In this document: positions 34,463 through 45,982 of the stretch, one piece after another | How the letters are laid out: the number at the start of each line of letters is the position of its first letter | Numbering within the stretch: position 1 is the first letter of the stretch | Assembly: GCA_001683735.1 (NCBI GenBank) | Contig: LUGG01000025.1 | Location: forward strand, 682,001 to 746,000 | DNA: 64,000 nucleotides | Direction: 5' to 3' | From: Grifola frondosa | Lineage: Eukaryota > Basidiomycota > Agaricomycetes > Polyporales > Grifolaceae | Notes under the pieces: model-generated | Seen by the model: the letters and a program-made list of their open reading frames with translations, nothing else | Database searches by the model: none | What the model was told of the DNA's origin: nothing | Made by a program: the position numbers and the translations under genes

Positions 34463-35378
34463 ATGTCAGTGAAATTCATCCATGTCACTGAAGGTTGTTG
34501 ACTCAATCCGTGTGTCATATAGATGTATGTAGTGCTATTGGCCTTACCCCTCGAGTAGTCTGCTCACGCAAGAACCCCAGTGAGGTATGTACGGTGTGCG
34601 ACAACAATCGCCGCAGAAATAGTTGTTCTTGCCGTAACCATACGCCAGACATACTGGCAAAGACGAGCTGCTGCGGAGGCCAACCTCCGAACTCCATTGC
34701 ACACGGTGATCTTGAGGGATGGTCAGTTTCCCAGTTCTTCCTCAGTATATCACCAACTAATCATGCTCAATCAGGTACGGTATACTTCTTGTAGGTTGTC
34801 ATTAGTCAATGCAGATTCGCATTATTTAAAACAATGGTGCATTGATAGAGTGCTGTTAATGATGAACATTCCGGATATTATATTGGCATATCTGGGAGAT
34901 ACCTTTGTAGGGAAACTTGTCTGTAGTGCCTACAAACCCTAACTCACGAGCGTCACGTACCGTCATCAGGAATCCATCTCGTACATCGGAGTGTTCAGCG
35001 ATGCGTCAGTAACTCATTAATCCCTCTTCGTTTTGATTTCTATTGATATTTGTTGCCGCACAGAATATCAGCAATTATCATCTCACGATTCATATTCAAT
35101 CTTCGCGAGGCCGATGCGTGCCAATGCGGCACCGAAGATCGAAGTCGTCCATCTCTTGCGGGCTCCATCCGGTTTGCGACTTTCGTCGAACCCCTCGGTG
35201 CCCCTCTCGACCACGAACTCTCGTTCTCTGCGATCGATCCGGGCTCCTTGGACGAGCAGGGAGGTGATGGGCAGAACGAGGACGAGGACGATCACGTGTT
35301 GGGTGATGAGAGGAAATGGTGTCAGGTCAGCATGGGCCGACTGAAGTGGAAGCCGGTCCCTATAGAGGCAGAGAGTAG
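34463..35378 (+). pseudogene. DUF6533 copy 2, 3' piece
   Basis: Resumes at the AT duplication with GTCAGTGAAATTC, an intron in the family. It carries a helix segment (AEIVVLAVTIRQTYWQRR), the LRDG join, ISRFIFNLREADACQCG and the LGAPLDHELSFSAID tail. A short deletion near 35,318 removes part of the acidic tail compared with copy 3, so the end is altered. Stop in the conserved position 35,376-35,378. Confidence 0.75.
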
Positions 35379-35629
35379 GACTGCGATACGTTTTCGGTGT
35401 GTGCTCTCTCGTCACTGTCTCATAGGTGCTAATGCTGATGGCAGAATGAAAATTTATCATTCATGCAGGAAATCGAGTACGTCTGGCGTCGGGCATCGTT
35501 CTTTGTTGTTTTCTTGGAGTATCTTTCGTGTCGTAATTGCGCCAACCGCACCTACGGTGGATCCTACACAACCGAGACATTCGTAAATGCACTCAAGCGA
35601 AGTTGTGTCCAGAGGCTCACCTGGGTCGA

Positions 35630-35990
35630 TCTTGGCCTTGACATATTTCCTCCGACAGAAGTTTAGGAATGTCAGGAGCTGGTATTCGGTTATTCTTGGG
35701 ATGTTTTTCTAGAATGGCTTTGTCTGCATTCTGTCGGAGGCATTGTGAGCTCCCACGTAGATAAGAATCAACTTCTATAATAACTCACCTGAAGCTCCCA
35801 TGGACAAGTCTGTCTCAGCATCCCATTCACCGTCACACTCCACAGCATCGAACATGCCGCGATTGCGACACGCTTCTGCTAGACGACGCACAGCATACTC
35901 TTCTATGAAGGTCCTGCTTGTCGCAACACATGCTGATCCGGTCCCAGAACTCAAATCTTCTTCAAGGTATGTCTGAATTAGCTCTGTCAT
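35630..35990 (-). pseudogene. Minus-strand unit X copy 1, unknown family
   Basis: A 71-residue minus frame (TELIQTYLEEDLSSGTGSAC, then FIEEYAVRRLAEACRNRG) ends at a probable intron near 35,785; a further exon may read NADKAILEKHPKNNR. The sequence around 48,250-48,330 is a decayed copy (TYIAEDCSSGT). Family not recognised. Regions 35,379-35,629 and 35,991-36,643 show no other supported gene, though the latter matches 48,270-49,058. Confidence 0.4.
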
Positions 35991-36643
35991 TCACAAAGAG
36001 CTTACGGCGGTGCCGCTGGGGCACAAAGGGTTTGATTCAGGAGCTCGTGCGGTGTACTGTTCCGTATGTATGTTCTAATGCGTGGGAGAATGGACTCTAA
36101 TTCGCGAAATGGAAGTCGCATTAAGCCATTCACGCGTTGAGCAAAGGAAGTGCGAGAACGGCCAATTTACAGCTCCTGGTGCTTGATTCGTGAGCGGCGA
36201 TACCATATACTTACACACATACCTCGCAAATCATCGGAATAGCACTCTAGAACATTCTGTCCAGCTCTTCGAGGCGTGGAAATGGCGGATACGTGGAAAT
36301 CTCTGCACGGGCTCCATCAAGGGATATAAGATGATTAAAAAAATGTCGAGCATTCAGATACAACGTTTCCGCGGAAATACGACCGAGACACCGTAATCGA
36401 AAGCCTCCTTATCTCGATAGGATTAGACGATGGGTACTGTGGTAAGCCGCCCAGAGTGGACGACGCTGATGGGTGAGTGGTGCATGCAAGGCACCAGGCG
36501 TTGTTCTTTGCGACATGGGTTGAACATAAACCCTGTCCCTTCGGAAAGGTAGACGTGTAGTGGTACATTCACCTCCATGGTTAGCCTGACGGTGCATTGA
36601 AGGTTCTGGTCGATCGAGTCCTGATCACGATCGAACGTGCGCC

Positions 36644-36664
36644 GACGCGTCACGATAACGTGAC
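36644..36664. repeat. Conserved palindrome, copy 3 of 7
   Basis: GCGTCACGATAACGTGAC, at the 3' side of the fam3 gene and following the X region. Confidence 0.65.
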
Positions 36665-36678
36665 ATCGATCTTGAGTT

Positions 36679-37146
36679 TCACTCTAGCGCCCTCTGCACT
36701 GTTTCTGCCCAGCTGTTCTGCTGAAATGACTCTGAGGCGAGTCCTACTTTTGCCTTCTTATCGATCCAAAGATTCCGTTTGACTACGCCACAAAATGCGA
36801 CATAGCACGATGTCTGATCACCGCACCCGACCACGTCTTGCTTTCGACCATTTTCTATGCCGTAAACTATCTGTTGAAGGTCGTCTTGTATAAACTGTTC
36901 TTGCAGAATACCATTGGGGACTGCTTCGGATTCCTGCAGCTGTGTTCGAATTGCGCTCTGAAGAAGAAATAGCCGATTGAGGAGGATGAGGAGGACGTGA
37001 TTGTAATAGTTCGGGAGGAGCTGAGACTCCTTGTTAGCGTTCGTCCTAGGCTGTATGTCGACGCTGACGATCCGTGGAGACTTACGGAGGAAGGGGAAGA
37101 GGACTGGGAGGGCCAGGATGTGAAGGACGAGGAGGACGGGGGACAA
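36679..37146 (-). CDS. fam3 copy 2: two-TM/coiled-coil small protein
   Basis: Open minus frame of 155 residues. It has a hydrophobic segment VLLVLHILALPVLFPFL, a linker, a second hydrophobic stretch YYNHVLLILLNRLFLL, then a heptad-like region LLQSAIRTQLQESEAV...LQEQFIQDDLQQIV and a short basic/cysteine tail. Copy 3 (51.8-52.5 kb) keeps the same order, which supports a real gene family. Upstream sequence to about 37,350 includes a likely earlier exon (HFKPQRSSKRKSER-like, in the position of EAFKPQQRGHRPSR of copy 3). Function unknown; probably membrane anchored. 37,360-38,386 is repeat-derived flank without a clear gene. Confidence 0.45.
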   Translation of the reverse strand: MSPVLLVLHILALPVLFPFLRKSPRIVSVDIQPRTNANKESQLLPNYYNHVLLILLNRLFLLQSAIRTQLQESEAVPNGILQEQFIQDDLQQIVYGIENGRKQDVVGCGDQTSCYVAFCGVVKRNLWIDKKAKVGLASESFQQNSWAETVQRALE

Positions 37147-38386
37147 TAATTAAATTACTGGTGCGTTCAGCTCTCGTCTCGACGGATTCCACACGTCGTA
37201 TCTCCCCATCGTCCACCATCTCCCCTGTTACCAAGTCACCTTCCCTTTTTTCTCCTATCGTGTCACTTTTTATCCTTCTGGGACGCATTTATGATATTTC
37301 ATCTTCTTTCCCGCCGATTTGGGATTGAACCGCTCGCTTTTACGCTTCGATGACCGCTGTGGCTTGAATCCCTCATGCGCCTCTCATCTATCGTCACATC
37401 TAAGACTCACATCGCTTTTGCACGCGTGGCAGCTTGCGTCAATACTTTTCTGCACGCACACGGCGAAGCACGCGGTATGTCTCTTATAACTCGGCTCTCC
37501 CATTTTCTCAAGCGTCCACAGTCCTTCATTCATCGGATCTTCGCTCTGAAACGAACAGGCGATACGCTATTGACAAACAATACTTCTCTGTCGACCGGTG
37601 TCGGGGCCTGTATCGAAGACCTGATCCTTTATGTCTAACATTGATGATCTATCGCCAACCTGTTCCTCTGCGGCTCGGCCTGCCGATGCGACCTTACCTG
37701 TGTTGCAGTGAAGGACACTGTCTCTTCACAGAAATGCCATGCTCGTAGTGACCTCCCGTGCGCCAACGCGATTGCGAACTACCCCGGAGAGCAAGCTACG
37801 ACGACGCTCTACTGGACCTTCGTGTCACTCTGATCGTGATAGGTAGAGTGTCTGTCATTCCTGCAGCATGTATTCGGCCGGCATTGGGCCGTTCGAGGTT
37901 GTCAATGGGATGCAATCCCTCCATCGGAGCGAGGGTACCAGTGATTTTGTAAGCATTGTATTGGGGAAAGTGGTCACGTCTGACCGTTGTATCCTGTTGT
38001 CAGTGGAGCGTGGCCATACAGAGTGACCGCATTAATCGATATGCGAATCATGGAGTCGCAAGCCTTGTTATATGTATGGTAGCTCTGGTTCTTTTTGAGC
38101 TTCGATCCCGCCCAGCTCATCTACACGATTCACACGATGAAGCAGCCCATCTAAATACAAGGGTCATCAACGAACGTATTCGTCTACGCTTATCTCCCCA
38201 CTATTGACTACTGGCAGTTCTGTCAGAGCTATACCTGTCCTCAGCGCTCAATTTTACGTCACTTCAGAGCTCTATTTACGTTGTGGTAGGCATGGATGTA
38301 TCCACGCGGTGCACAATGCAGAGATTTTATAGCCCATCTCTCGAGTTCAAGACCTCACTGCAGTCCTCCCACCGGTTACCCACTCA

Positions 38387-41300
38387 ATGTCCTCGAATAC
38401 AGATCCTCTACGTGTGTCCGCCCGCGCAAACCCAACCCCCGTGTCAACCACACCCACATCAACGTCGCAGGCGAGCACTCTCCTCGATCTCCTTATAGCA
38501 ACTACCCTGGGTCCTCACGACTAGCACAACTTCTTAGCAGGTAGCCGTGGACGATGCCAACAGGCAGAACCATGAGGTTGGTTTCACTCTAGCTTCTATC
38601 ACGATTCACTGTGATCTAACGCATCGCCCATAGATGACCAATGTCCCGAAACAGCACGCGAATTCCGCAGATTCCGATGAGGCAGCCGCAGCATGGGGGA
38701 GGTGTGCCAAAGTCCTCCATGACAACGACAAATCGCTGCTTCGGGGTTGGAAGGATGAGATCGACACACTCCTCGTATTTGTGAGTTTATAATTCTTCGA
38801 CGTTTGTAATTTTTTTTTCATCACTGCGTCTCGATAGGCCGGCCTATTCTCTGCTGTCCTCACAACATTCAATGCCCAGTCGTACCAACTATTGCAGCCA
38901 GATCCAGCAGATGCATCTGTGGCTCTTCTCATGCAGATATCTACCCAGCTCAACAGCTTCACGGTCAACCGTTCCTTCATTAACTCCACCCATCCTGCTT
39001 CTCTCAATCCGCAGACAACCTTCCAGGTCCCTTCCTACGCTGTCCGCGTCAACGTTCTCTGGTTCTCCAGCCTCATTTTCAGCCTCGCTTCTGCTTCAAT
39101 CGGCATCTTGGTGAAGCAGTGGTTGAATCAGTACAGCCATGGGCTTATTGGCACGTCGCACTCTCGTGAGACTGCCCGCCTGCGTCAGTATCGCTATGAA
39201 AGTCTAGTCAAATGGCGTATACTTGCCATCTTGACGCTTCTGCCCCTCCTCTTGCAAATTGCCCTTGCTCTGCTCCTCGTAGGACTTGTGGACCTCCTCT
39301 GGAACATTCATCACGCTGTTGCTACCGCCGCGACAGTTCGCAGGCGCTCGGCTTCTTCTTGATCATGCAACAAGTACTGCGGATGTGGCGAGCATCATGT
39401 CACGTCATGTCGTCCTTTTTGGATGTGACTTGGATATCCTCATTAGCCGTCCATATCAACCTGTGCGGCTTCTATTCAGTCCGTACCTGGTTTTACGAAA
39501 CTTCTCAGGGACACACATACTATTCATGGAGAGAACAAGAGAGGGAATCTGTTCGAAAACTAGAGTCCGTTCTCGATTCCCGCATATTGACGGCATGTGA
39601 TGCCATCAAAATGGATGATGAATTTCTAGAGACGACGATAGAGCCCTGTTTCTATACTGTGGACATCGCGATGGCAGTCTCATGTTATGACGACATACTT
39701 CGCCACCGTGCCAACCACTCGATAACTTGCGTTGGACATGGACCCACAGCCGTGGTACCAAGGCTGTGAATTCTACTCTCAGTCTTGGTCTCTGCGTTTT
39801 GGAGAGACTTGACGGAGGCGACCAACAGCACCTCAAGGACCAGCTGCACAATGATCAGCAACACCAGGCGCATATACTAGATCTCGTAGCGCAGTTATGG
39901 ACCGTCGGAGATTCCGCAGTTGAATATCCTGTGACTGCGAGACTGCTGAATAGTCTTGTGGAAATGTTTCCGAGTCGAAACAATGAAGTAGTCTTCAAGA
40001 TCATCCGTCAAGCCTGCGCGGTCCGGGGCATTCTTCCATCTATTGCTCACAATGGTTTGTCAAATATCCTCATCTTATCTATCGGCGATACTATCATTGA
40101 AGCACAATCATCTCTCGTTGCAAAACAACAGCTCAGATCATGGATGCTCTCCTGAAAGATCCTGACGGAACCGCCCTTATTTTGGATGTGTGTTTGGCGG
40201 GCCTTGCAGCTGCGGCCTCGGAGAATCCGTCATCCGACGACGATGGAGAGAGACAGAATCGAATCAGACACATACTGTGCTATGTACGGCAGTACGTCGA
40301 AACCACGGGATACAAGCACTGTGATGTATACTGGTTTCTACGCCAAATGAAGGACCTTTGTAGAAAGATTTTGTTAGTGGCACAAATCTTCCCCAGGTCC
40401 ATTGCGGCTCCAGGCGAACTAGCCGCTGTGTTGTGGACGGCGGTAGAAGCAAAAATCCTCCAAGACGGCGGACGCAGTGCAAGACGTGATGGAGGAGTTA
40501 TTTCGGATGCATTGTGGATTATGGCCTCTCTGGAGACTACTGGCACCCAGCCGCAGGCACGAGGTGCGTCCCAGTCTCATCCAACACGTGGAGCATGCTG
40601 TCAAACCTCCCACTGCTCAACTCCTTTTTCTCGAAACTTCTTCAAGTCGACAGCACATTTGTGGCCTTCTGTTCGGAAAGCCTCCAAGCTGCAACCTCGG
40701 AGAGTTCATCATCCAACGACGACGAGAGAGGGAATCGTATCCGACACATACTGTCCTATCTACGGCAGTACATCGAAACCGTGGGATACAAGTACTGTCA
40801 TGCAACTACGTTTGTGTTCCACATGCGGCGCCTTTGCAGAAAGATTTTGTTAGTGGCTCAGACCTTCCCCGGGTCGATCGAAGCTCCGGATGAACTAGTT
40901 GATGTCTTGCGGAAGGCGATAGAAGCAAGAATCCCCGAGGTCAACGCGGACACTCGGGACGAACTTACAGGGAGTTGTAGCACCATTTCGGATACACTGT
41001 GGATTGTGGCCGCTCCGGCAACTATTAGCATCCATCGTCAGGCACGAGGTACGTCCCAATCCTATTCAATACATGGTGGCGTGCTAGCAAACCTCTCATC
41101 ACTCAACTCCTTTCACAGAACATCTTGATGTCGACAGCACATTTGTGTCATTCTGTTCGGAAAGCCTGGAAGCTGCAACCTCTGAGAATCCATCATCCAG
41201 CGTCGAGGAGAGACGGAATTGTATCCGACACATACTATCATATCTACGGCAGTACATCGAAACCTCGGGATACAAGTACCGTGATGCATACTTGTTTCTA

Positions 41301-41690
41301 CGCGATATGGAGGACCTTTGCAAAAAGATTTTGTTAGCGGCACAGACCCTCCCCGGCTCGATTGCCGCTCCAGACGAACTAGCTGCCATGTTCCGCACGG
41401 CAATAGAAGCAAAACTCGATGATGATGATGACCTGAACTTCGTCATGAGGCATAATAAACGAACTGTGTTGGATTACCTGTCAACTATCGAAGCCCTGGT
41501 GACTACGCAGCCACGGGTATCAGGTACGTCTTATGTAGTTGCTCAAGTGCTTACAATTTCATACGGTCGCCTCGAGCAGGATCGCAGGGAGGAGCGCAGG
41601 TCGATTGGACAGGTCCTTCACCATCTTCACTACTTCGCGAAGAAGCGGTTGTACGATCCGAGACACACAAGGAGCCATCCAACTTAACAG
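38387..41690 (+). pseudogene. DUF6535 membrane protein, copy 1, degenerate
   Basis: Probable start MSSNTDPL at 38,387. An exon from 38,634 (or just before) reads GWKDEIDTLLVF, and an intron leads to 38,838 with AGLFSAVLTTFNAQSY, LLMQISTQLNSF, VNVLWFSSLIFSLASASIG and ILVKQWLNQY, a classic DUF6535 core (paired TM helices). About 80 bp including a further TM segment is missing near 39,332 compared with copy 2. Frames also shift near 39,735 and 40,140. The C-terminal part holds three tandem copies of one exon. Stop about 41,687. DUF6535 proteins are fungal membrane proteins of unknown role. Several independent frame breaks make a functional product unlikely. Positions 41,691-41,950 are 3' flank. 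Confidence 0.75.
40190..41525 (+). repeat. Tandem triplication of a DUF6535 C-terminal exon
   Basis: Three head-to-tail units with periods of about 476 and 484 bp, each encoding a version of RIRHILSYLRQYIET-GYKY followed by LCRKILLVAQ and PGSIAAPDELA. The RIRHIL position is at 40,260, 40,736 and 41,220. Each unit ends in a consensus donor AG/GTRCGT, so the duplicated piece looks like one exon plus its intron. Confidence 0.8.
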
Positions 41691-41949
41691 GAACGTCGTC
41701 TCAACAACTTCATCAGTTTATAGTCGAAGGAGAATTCGGAGGCGAAGAAGAGCAGACTGCCTCTTGGAGTTCATCGTTGTGACGAGAACTTCGCTGAGGA
41801 ACTTGTCAAGGACCGGCTTGTCACTCTCCGAAGGCCAGCGTGTGGATTTCAGTGGGCATGATTGAAATATGATGTTGCAGTTGTAACGTCCATGTAAGTA
41901 GCACGCCCTAACTAAACGTCATCCCGTTTGACAAACAGAGCATATTTCT

Positions 41950-43700
41950 CCCTGCCGGGCATGGAACGAAGGGACAATGTTCCACGTTTAGAATGGCAGG
42001 ATCGAACTCGACGTTGGCTGTAGAAGAGGATTGCTGCGACACCAGTTCACACCTTGTACGACAAGAATACAAGGTCGACGGATTTGTATTGAATAACTTG
42101 CTATACGTCCTATTCATGATCCTCTACAATGTAGTGAGAGTTGACAACTGGTCAAATCACACCCAATGTTGCCTCTTAGCACAGCATATATCCGGTAGAT
42201 CAGCAGGGGTGTTCTCTCGTACACGTCTGCAATATCCACGGGCGACTATCCTTACGATGCTGACATTTTGAAGACGCGTATTACGTGAGTTTTGACTCAA
42301 GCTGCTCGTGCCTCAGCCGCGCCGTCGCGGACTCGTTGGAAATAAATGGGCACATGCTCATTGTTCCCGTTAAAAATCTCGGTGTCCCTCGATCGGACTA
42401 AGCATCCTTCGTTGAGTTCCAAATTTTGATCAGAACTCGTTCTGTGTGATGCGATCGGTGGGGATGTACATGATGGAGGATTGGTGTATACGAAGAAAGG
42501 GGAGAGTTGACGTACAAACTATGGGGAATATGTTAGATATTAGGCTGTGTCTGGCAAATATGAGACAGAACGTACCCTCATCAAGCGCATACACGTAGGT
42601 AAACATAGAACCGATAGTATTGTTACTATGAAGCGCAGGCCTTGGCTGGAGCCAGAGTACGTATCATGGGCCTTGGAACCATCAGTAGCATTAACAAATA
42701 GCAGTGAAATCACATGAACACGCGATGTATGATCTTGCTGGACACTAGTAGTGTACGAGCCGCCTGGCAAGTCTGGCGAGATCTGTCGAATTCGCCTTCT
42801 CCTGCAGCTCATCTATTTCAACACCTGTACGTAGTGTGATCGATGGAGCTATGGATCCTTGGACGCAGACCTATGCACACCGTCAAATATGGCATTAACA
42901 CAGACGCAAGACATATGGTGTCTTCAGGATACCTTTCTCGATCCCCGGGTTTGCAGACTCTTCAGGATGCTAGGGCACAAAGCCCTGATAACATGTGATA
43001 AACGATTAGGCATCAGAAGGGCTATTAGAACCAGCGTACCGTGCACCAGATCGAACCTCGCTCCAGAGGTCTGGTGGAAGCTCGTATTAACACGGTTTAT
43101 TAACGTACCGACGATAGCACGCACCTCAGTCAATACCTTTCCGGTCACGATATATTCCACAGAGCTCCTCCTACAACTCAACGCTGGCACTGCGCTACGG
43201 GGTCCAGAAGCCCACCTCATCTTCATATCTTCTGTAGGTTAAGCCATGAGAGTAACCACCGACATTGCTCGCAGAGATTTGTTGACATGGGCGTCGACTT
43301 CTTGCGTCATCGGGAGCTACTGGAGAATGCAACGGTGTTCTCCAGGTGTTAGAGCGTGCAAGCACGAACCGTAGTGTGGTCGTGAACAGAACTGTCAAGT
43401 TGATGAGGTCGTCTCGCCGTAGGCCATCATGAGCATGGTATCGCCAGAAGTATGCAGACCCTCTTCTGCGATACGGAACTTGTATTTGCGAGCATTGGGT
43501 TGTCGGGCTGTTGAGACGTCGGTCGATGCTGCGCAGAGAGACAGAAGAGAGAGGGCTGTGGTTCACGACTGTTTACTTGGAGGCGGAGACAGAGCCGCGT
43601 ATACAGGAAATCTATCTGGCTGTGGCGTAAGACGAAATGGAAGGATGGCAGTGGGGACTATATAATGGAGACAATCGCATTCGTGCGCACACAAAACGCG
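41950..43700 (-). pseudogene. F2 family copy 1 (unknown, multi-exon, minus strand)
   Basis: Matches 56.2-57.9 and 60.9-62.5 kb. Shared minus-strand peptides: RLNSPTTQCSQIQV near 43,500, SSVEYIVTGKVLTEVRAIV near 43,130, and a GNNEHVPIYFQRVRDGAAEA segment near 42,330. Frames are broken between these. Promoter-like TTATATAG (minus) lies at about 43,658-43,665 and the palindrome is 40 bp further upstream. I do not recognise the family. Confidence 0.5.
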
Positions 43701-43706
43701 AGAATG

Positions 43707-43728
43707 GACGCGTCACGGTAACGTGACG
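43707..43728. repeat. Conserved palindrome, copy 4 of 7
   Basis: GCGTCACGGTAACGTGACGC, a 20-bp inverted repeat; upstream of F2 copy 1. Confidence 0.7.
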
Positions 43729-43989
43729 CGCTGATCGACTTCGATCGAATCTCAGCTGAGCTTCCTCTTCATCACCTCGTCGTCCTTGAGTTTAAACTCG
43801 ATGTACTACGTCCGGAGATTCGACGTTAATTGCTTAGTCTGGCGTTGACAATGCTTATGACGAGGTGGGTCTCGTTTCAAGGTTGAGTATATGTCTGAAG
43901 TTATTTTTTGTAAAAATAATAATAATAAACATTATGTAGATACTGACAAGGACAATATATAGACTTGTTGAAGACCTGCCGATGTCCCT

Positions 43990-45190
43990 CCACAGCCATC
44001 AAATTCTCCTTAAAGTGGAAGGAAGAAATCCACGCTCCTCCCTGCATCTGTACACTACCCATGTGACCCCGTCCCTCCCTCAACACCTACGTGCTTGCCT
44101 CACTCCTGCGCTCGCGTATCGCCACCGTGCATATACGCAGCATCCGCAACCCCCCTTCACGGTAATGCATGCATTATGGGACTAGTTGCTTACTAGTCGG
44201 ACGTCAACGATGCCCACCCATACATCTGCCCGACGTCACCGAGCTGGAACGCCGAAGCCTCCTCCAATTCTTCTATCGCAGGCCAGTCCGAGTCCGCTTG
44301 GTCACCTGCAGGGATCTGACTTGCGCAATTTACATCCAGCATTTTCCCGTCCTTTACGCTCGATCAGGAAGCATGGATCAGCATCCTCTCTATCTTCCAC
44401 CGCCGCGGCCGTGCCTTCCAAGCACTCTTCGCAAATCCGTCACCAGGCGAGGGCATACATCTCATAATCATCACTAGAAATATAGAGTACCTGTGAAGGA
44501 TATTCTCATGATTCCGCTCAATAGTGGAGCGCAACGCGTACTTGACCACGGAGGAAATCGGACAGCTTTCGGTGGCTACGCTGTCACATTTCCTCGAGAG
44601 GCTTGTCTCAACGTGGAGAACATCAGAGGGCGTTACAATTAATGCTCACGGACCAACACGGCGCAGGTCCTGCAGGTTGTTTGGAAGACTGCACCGTGGT
44701 TGACATGGTGGGTGATGGTGTCTGTGAGGCTTCCAGACGACTCACCTTGCCCTGTTCAGATATTCTTGGTTCGATTGTCACTCGATGCCACTCTAACTGG
44801 TCAGTCTTTTCTCGAGTACTTTTTTTCTGAATGCAATCGAGCGCCTCTGACGTACATGTGCTATTGTGAGCGCGAAGCACGTCGCATTGGCGAATGGCGA
44901 GCTCGACGACTCATTCAATTGTCCCCAGACTGGCGCCTGAGCATGCTCGGGTCAGCTACCCGTAATCATCAAGAATTCAAGACTGGCTGCTGTTGACGAG
45001 GGCGCCGATGGGGAACGAGCGTGGAAACCGCACCTGTGAGCCTCCATCCCTGTCATACCCATAGATGACGATATTAAGTATGCGAATGTCGTCCAGCAAC
45101 AAAAACTGGCACACATGTTGGGTGAGAGCTGTGCAGCTGTCATGGGCCACATGCCTCGCCTTTGGGCTGAAGAGGACGATCCGCATGTCC
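43990..45190 (+). other. Unassigned coding-like fragments
   Basis: Several plus-strand stretches look like exons without forming one gene: FTLDQEAWISILSIFHRRGR with ALFANPSPGEGIHL (44,345-44,495), RSIVERNAYLTTEEIGQLSV and SHFLERLVSTW (44,512-44,630), and LEYFFSECNRAPLTYM with RLIQLSPDWRLSMLG (44,810-44,950). They may be the remains of a helical-repeat or DUF6535-type C-terminus. 43,729-43,989 shows nothing. Confidence 0.3.
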
Positions 45191-45982
45191 GCGCGCCGCC
45201 CCACGTGTCGCACCATAGGTCTGCGATACCATCAGAGACTGCCTGAGGGACGAACCGCCGGACTCTGCACACTGCACACTCCGTTGCAGATTAGTTCCGC
45301 GGAGTTCCCCTGCTCCTGCTCCGGTCGTTGAGGGCTTCAGCCACAGAAGCGTCGTGTTCGCACGGCGGCTCCCTGCGCTGATCGTTCTCGGATTACACGG
45401 CAGACGTTCTTCGCGCATCTCTGCGACGAGCTTTGGCTCGCGGACTGCGCGCTCGAGTTATTCCTAGATGTCTGACGGATCATGGATGCCCCTACGTTGT
45501 TTGCCGCGCTGGAGGTGCACGATGTCCGCTGGGCCGCGCGCCGATGATCCTTCTCGGTAATTTGCATGTTGTGCATATTATTCCGTTATCACGGAGCATC
45601 GGAGCATCCTGTCATCCGCCGCGGCCGCACATCTGTCGATGTGTAATCATTCCGTGCCGGCCAACTTGGACTCGCCCTCGCCACTGATTGTGAATTTGGC
45701 AGGCTATCAACCTACCTTGGTGATACACAGCATGTGCTTCGACTTCTTCCGACATACCCGTTCAACGATTGGTTGTTTATTTACCGCCGTCGTCTCCTTG
45801 TTTCAGAGCGGATGTGGATGGCACGCAGTGTTTAATCTATTGTCTATCATCCTAATGTTCCGAACAGCGCATCCGATGCGTGTTGCATCCCAGCGCCACG
45901 AAGAACGGTGTAGATATAAGAGCACGGTCTCTCCGCCTCTGCCAAAGTATTCAGTCCCGCATCTTACGGACTACCTCATATC
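45190..45982 (+). pseudogene. Unit U copy 3
   Basis: Matches the other U copies, with IMDAPTLFAALEVHDVRWAA as the best-kept peptide (around 45,480-45,540) and the shared leader before DUF6533 copy 3. Frames broken; family unknown. Confidence 0.45.
45915..45922 (+). promoter_or_regulatory. TATA box of DUF6533 copy 3
   Basis: TATAAGAG, 68 bp before the ATG at 45,983. Confidence 0.6.
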
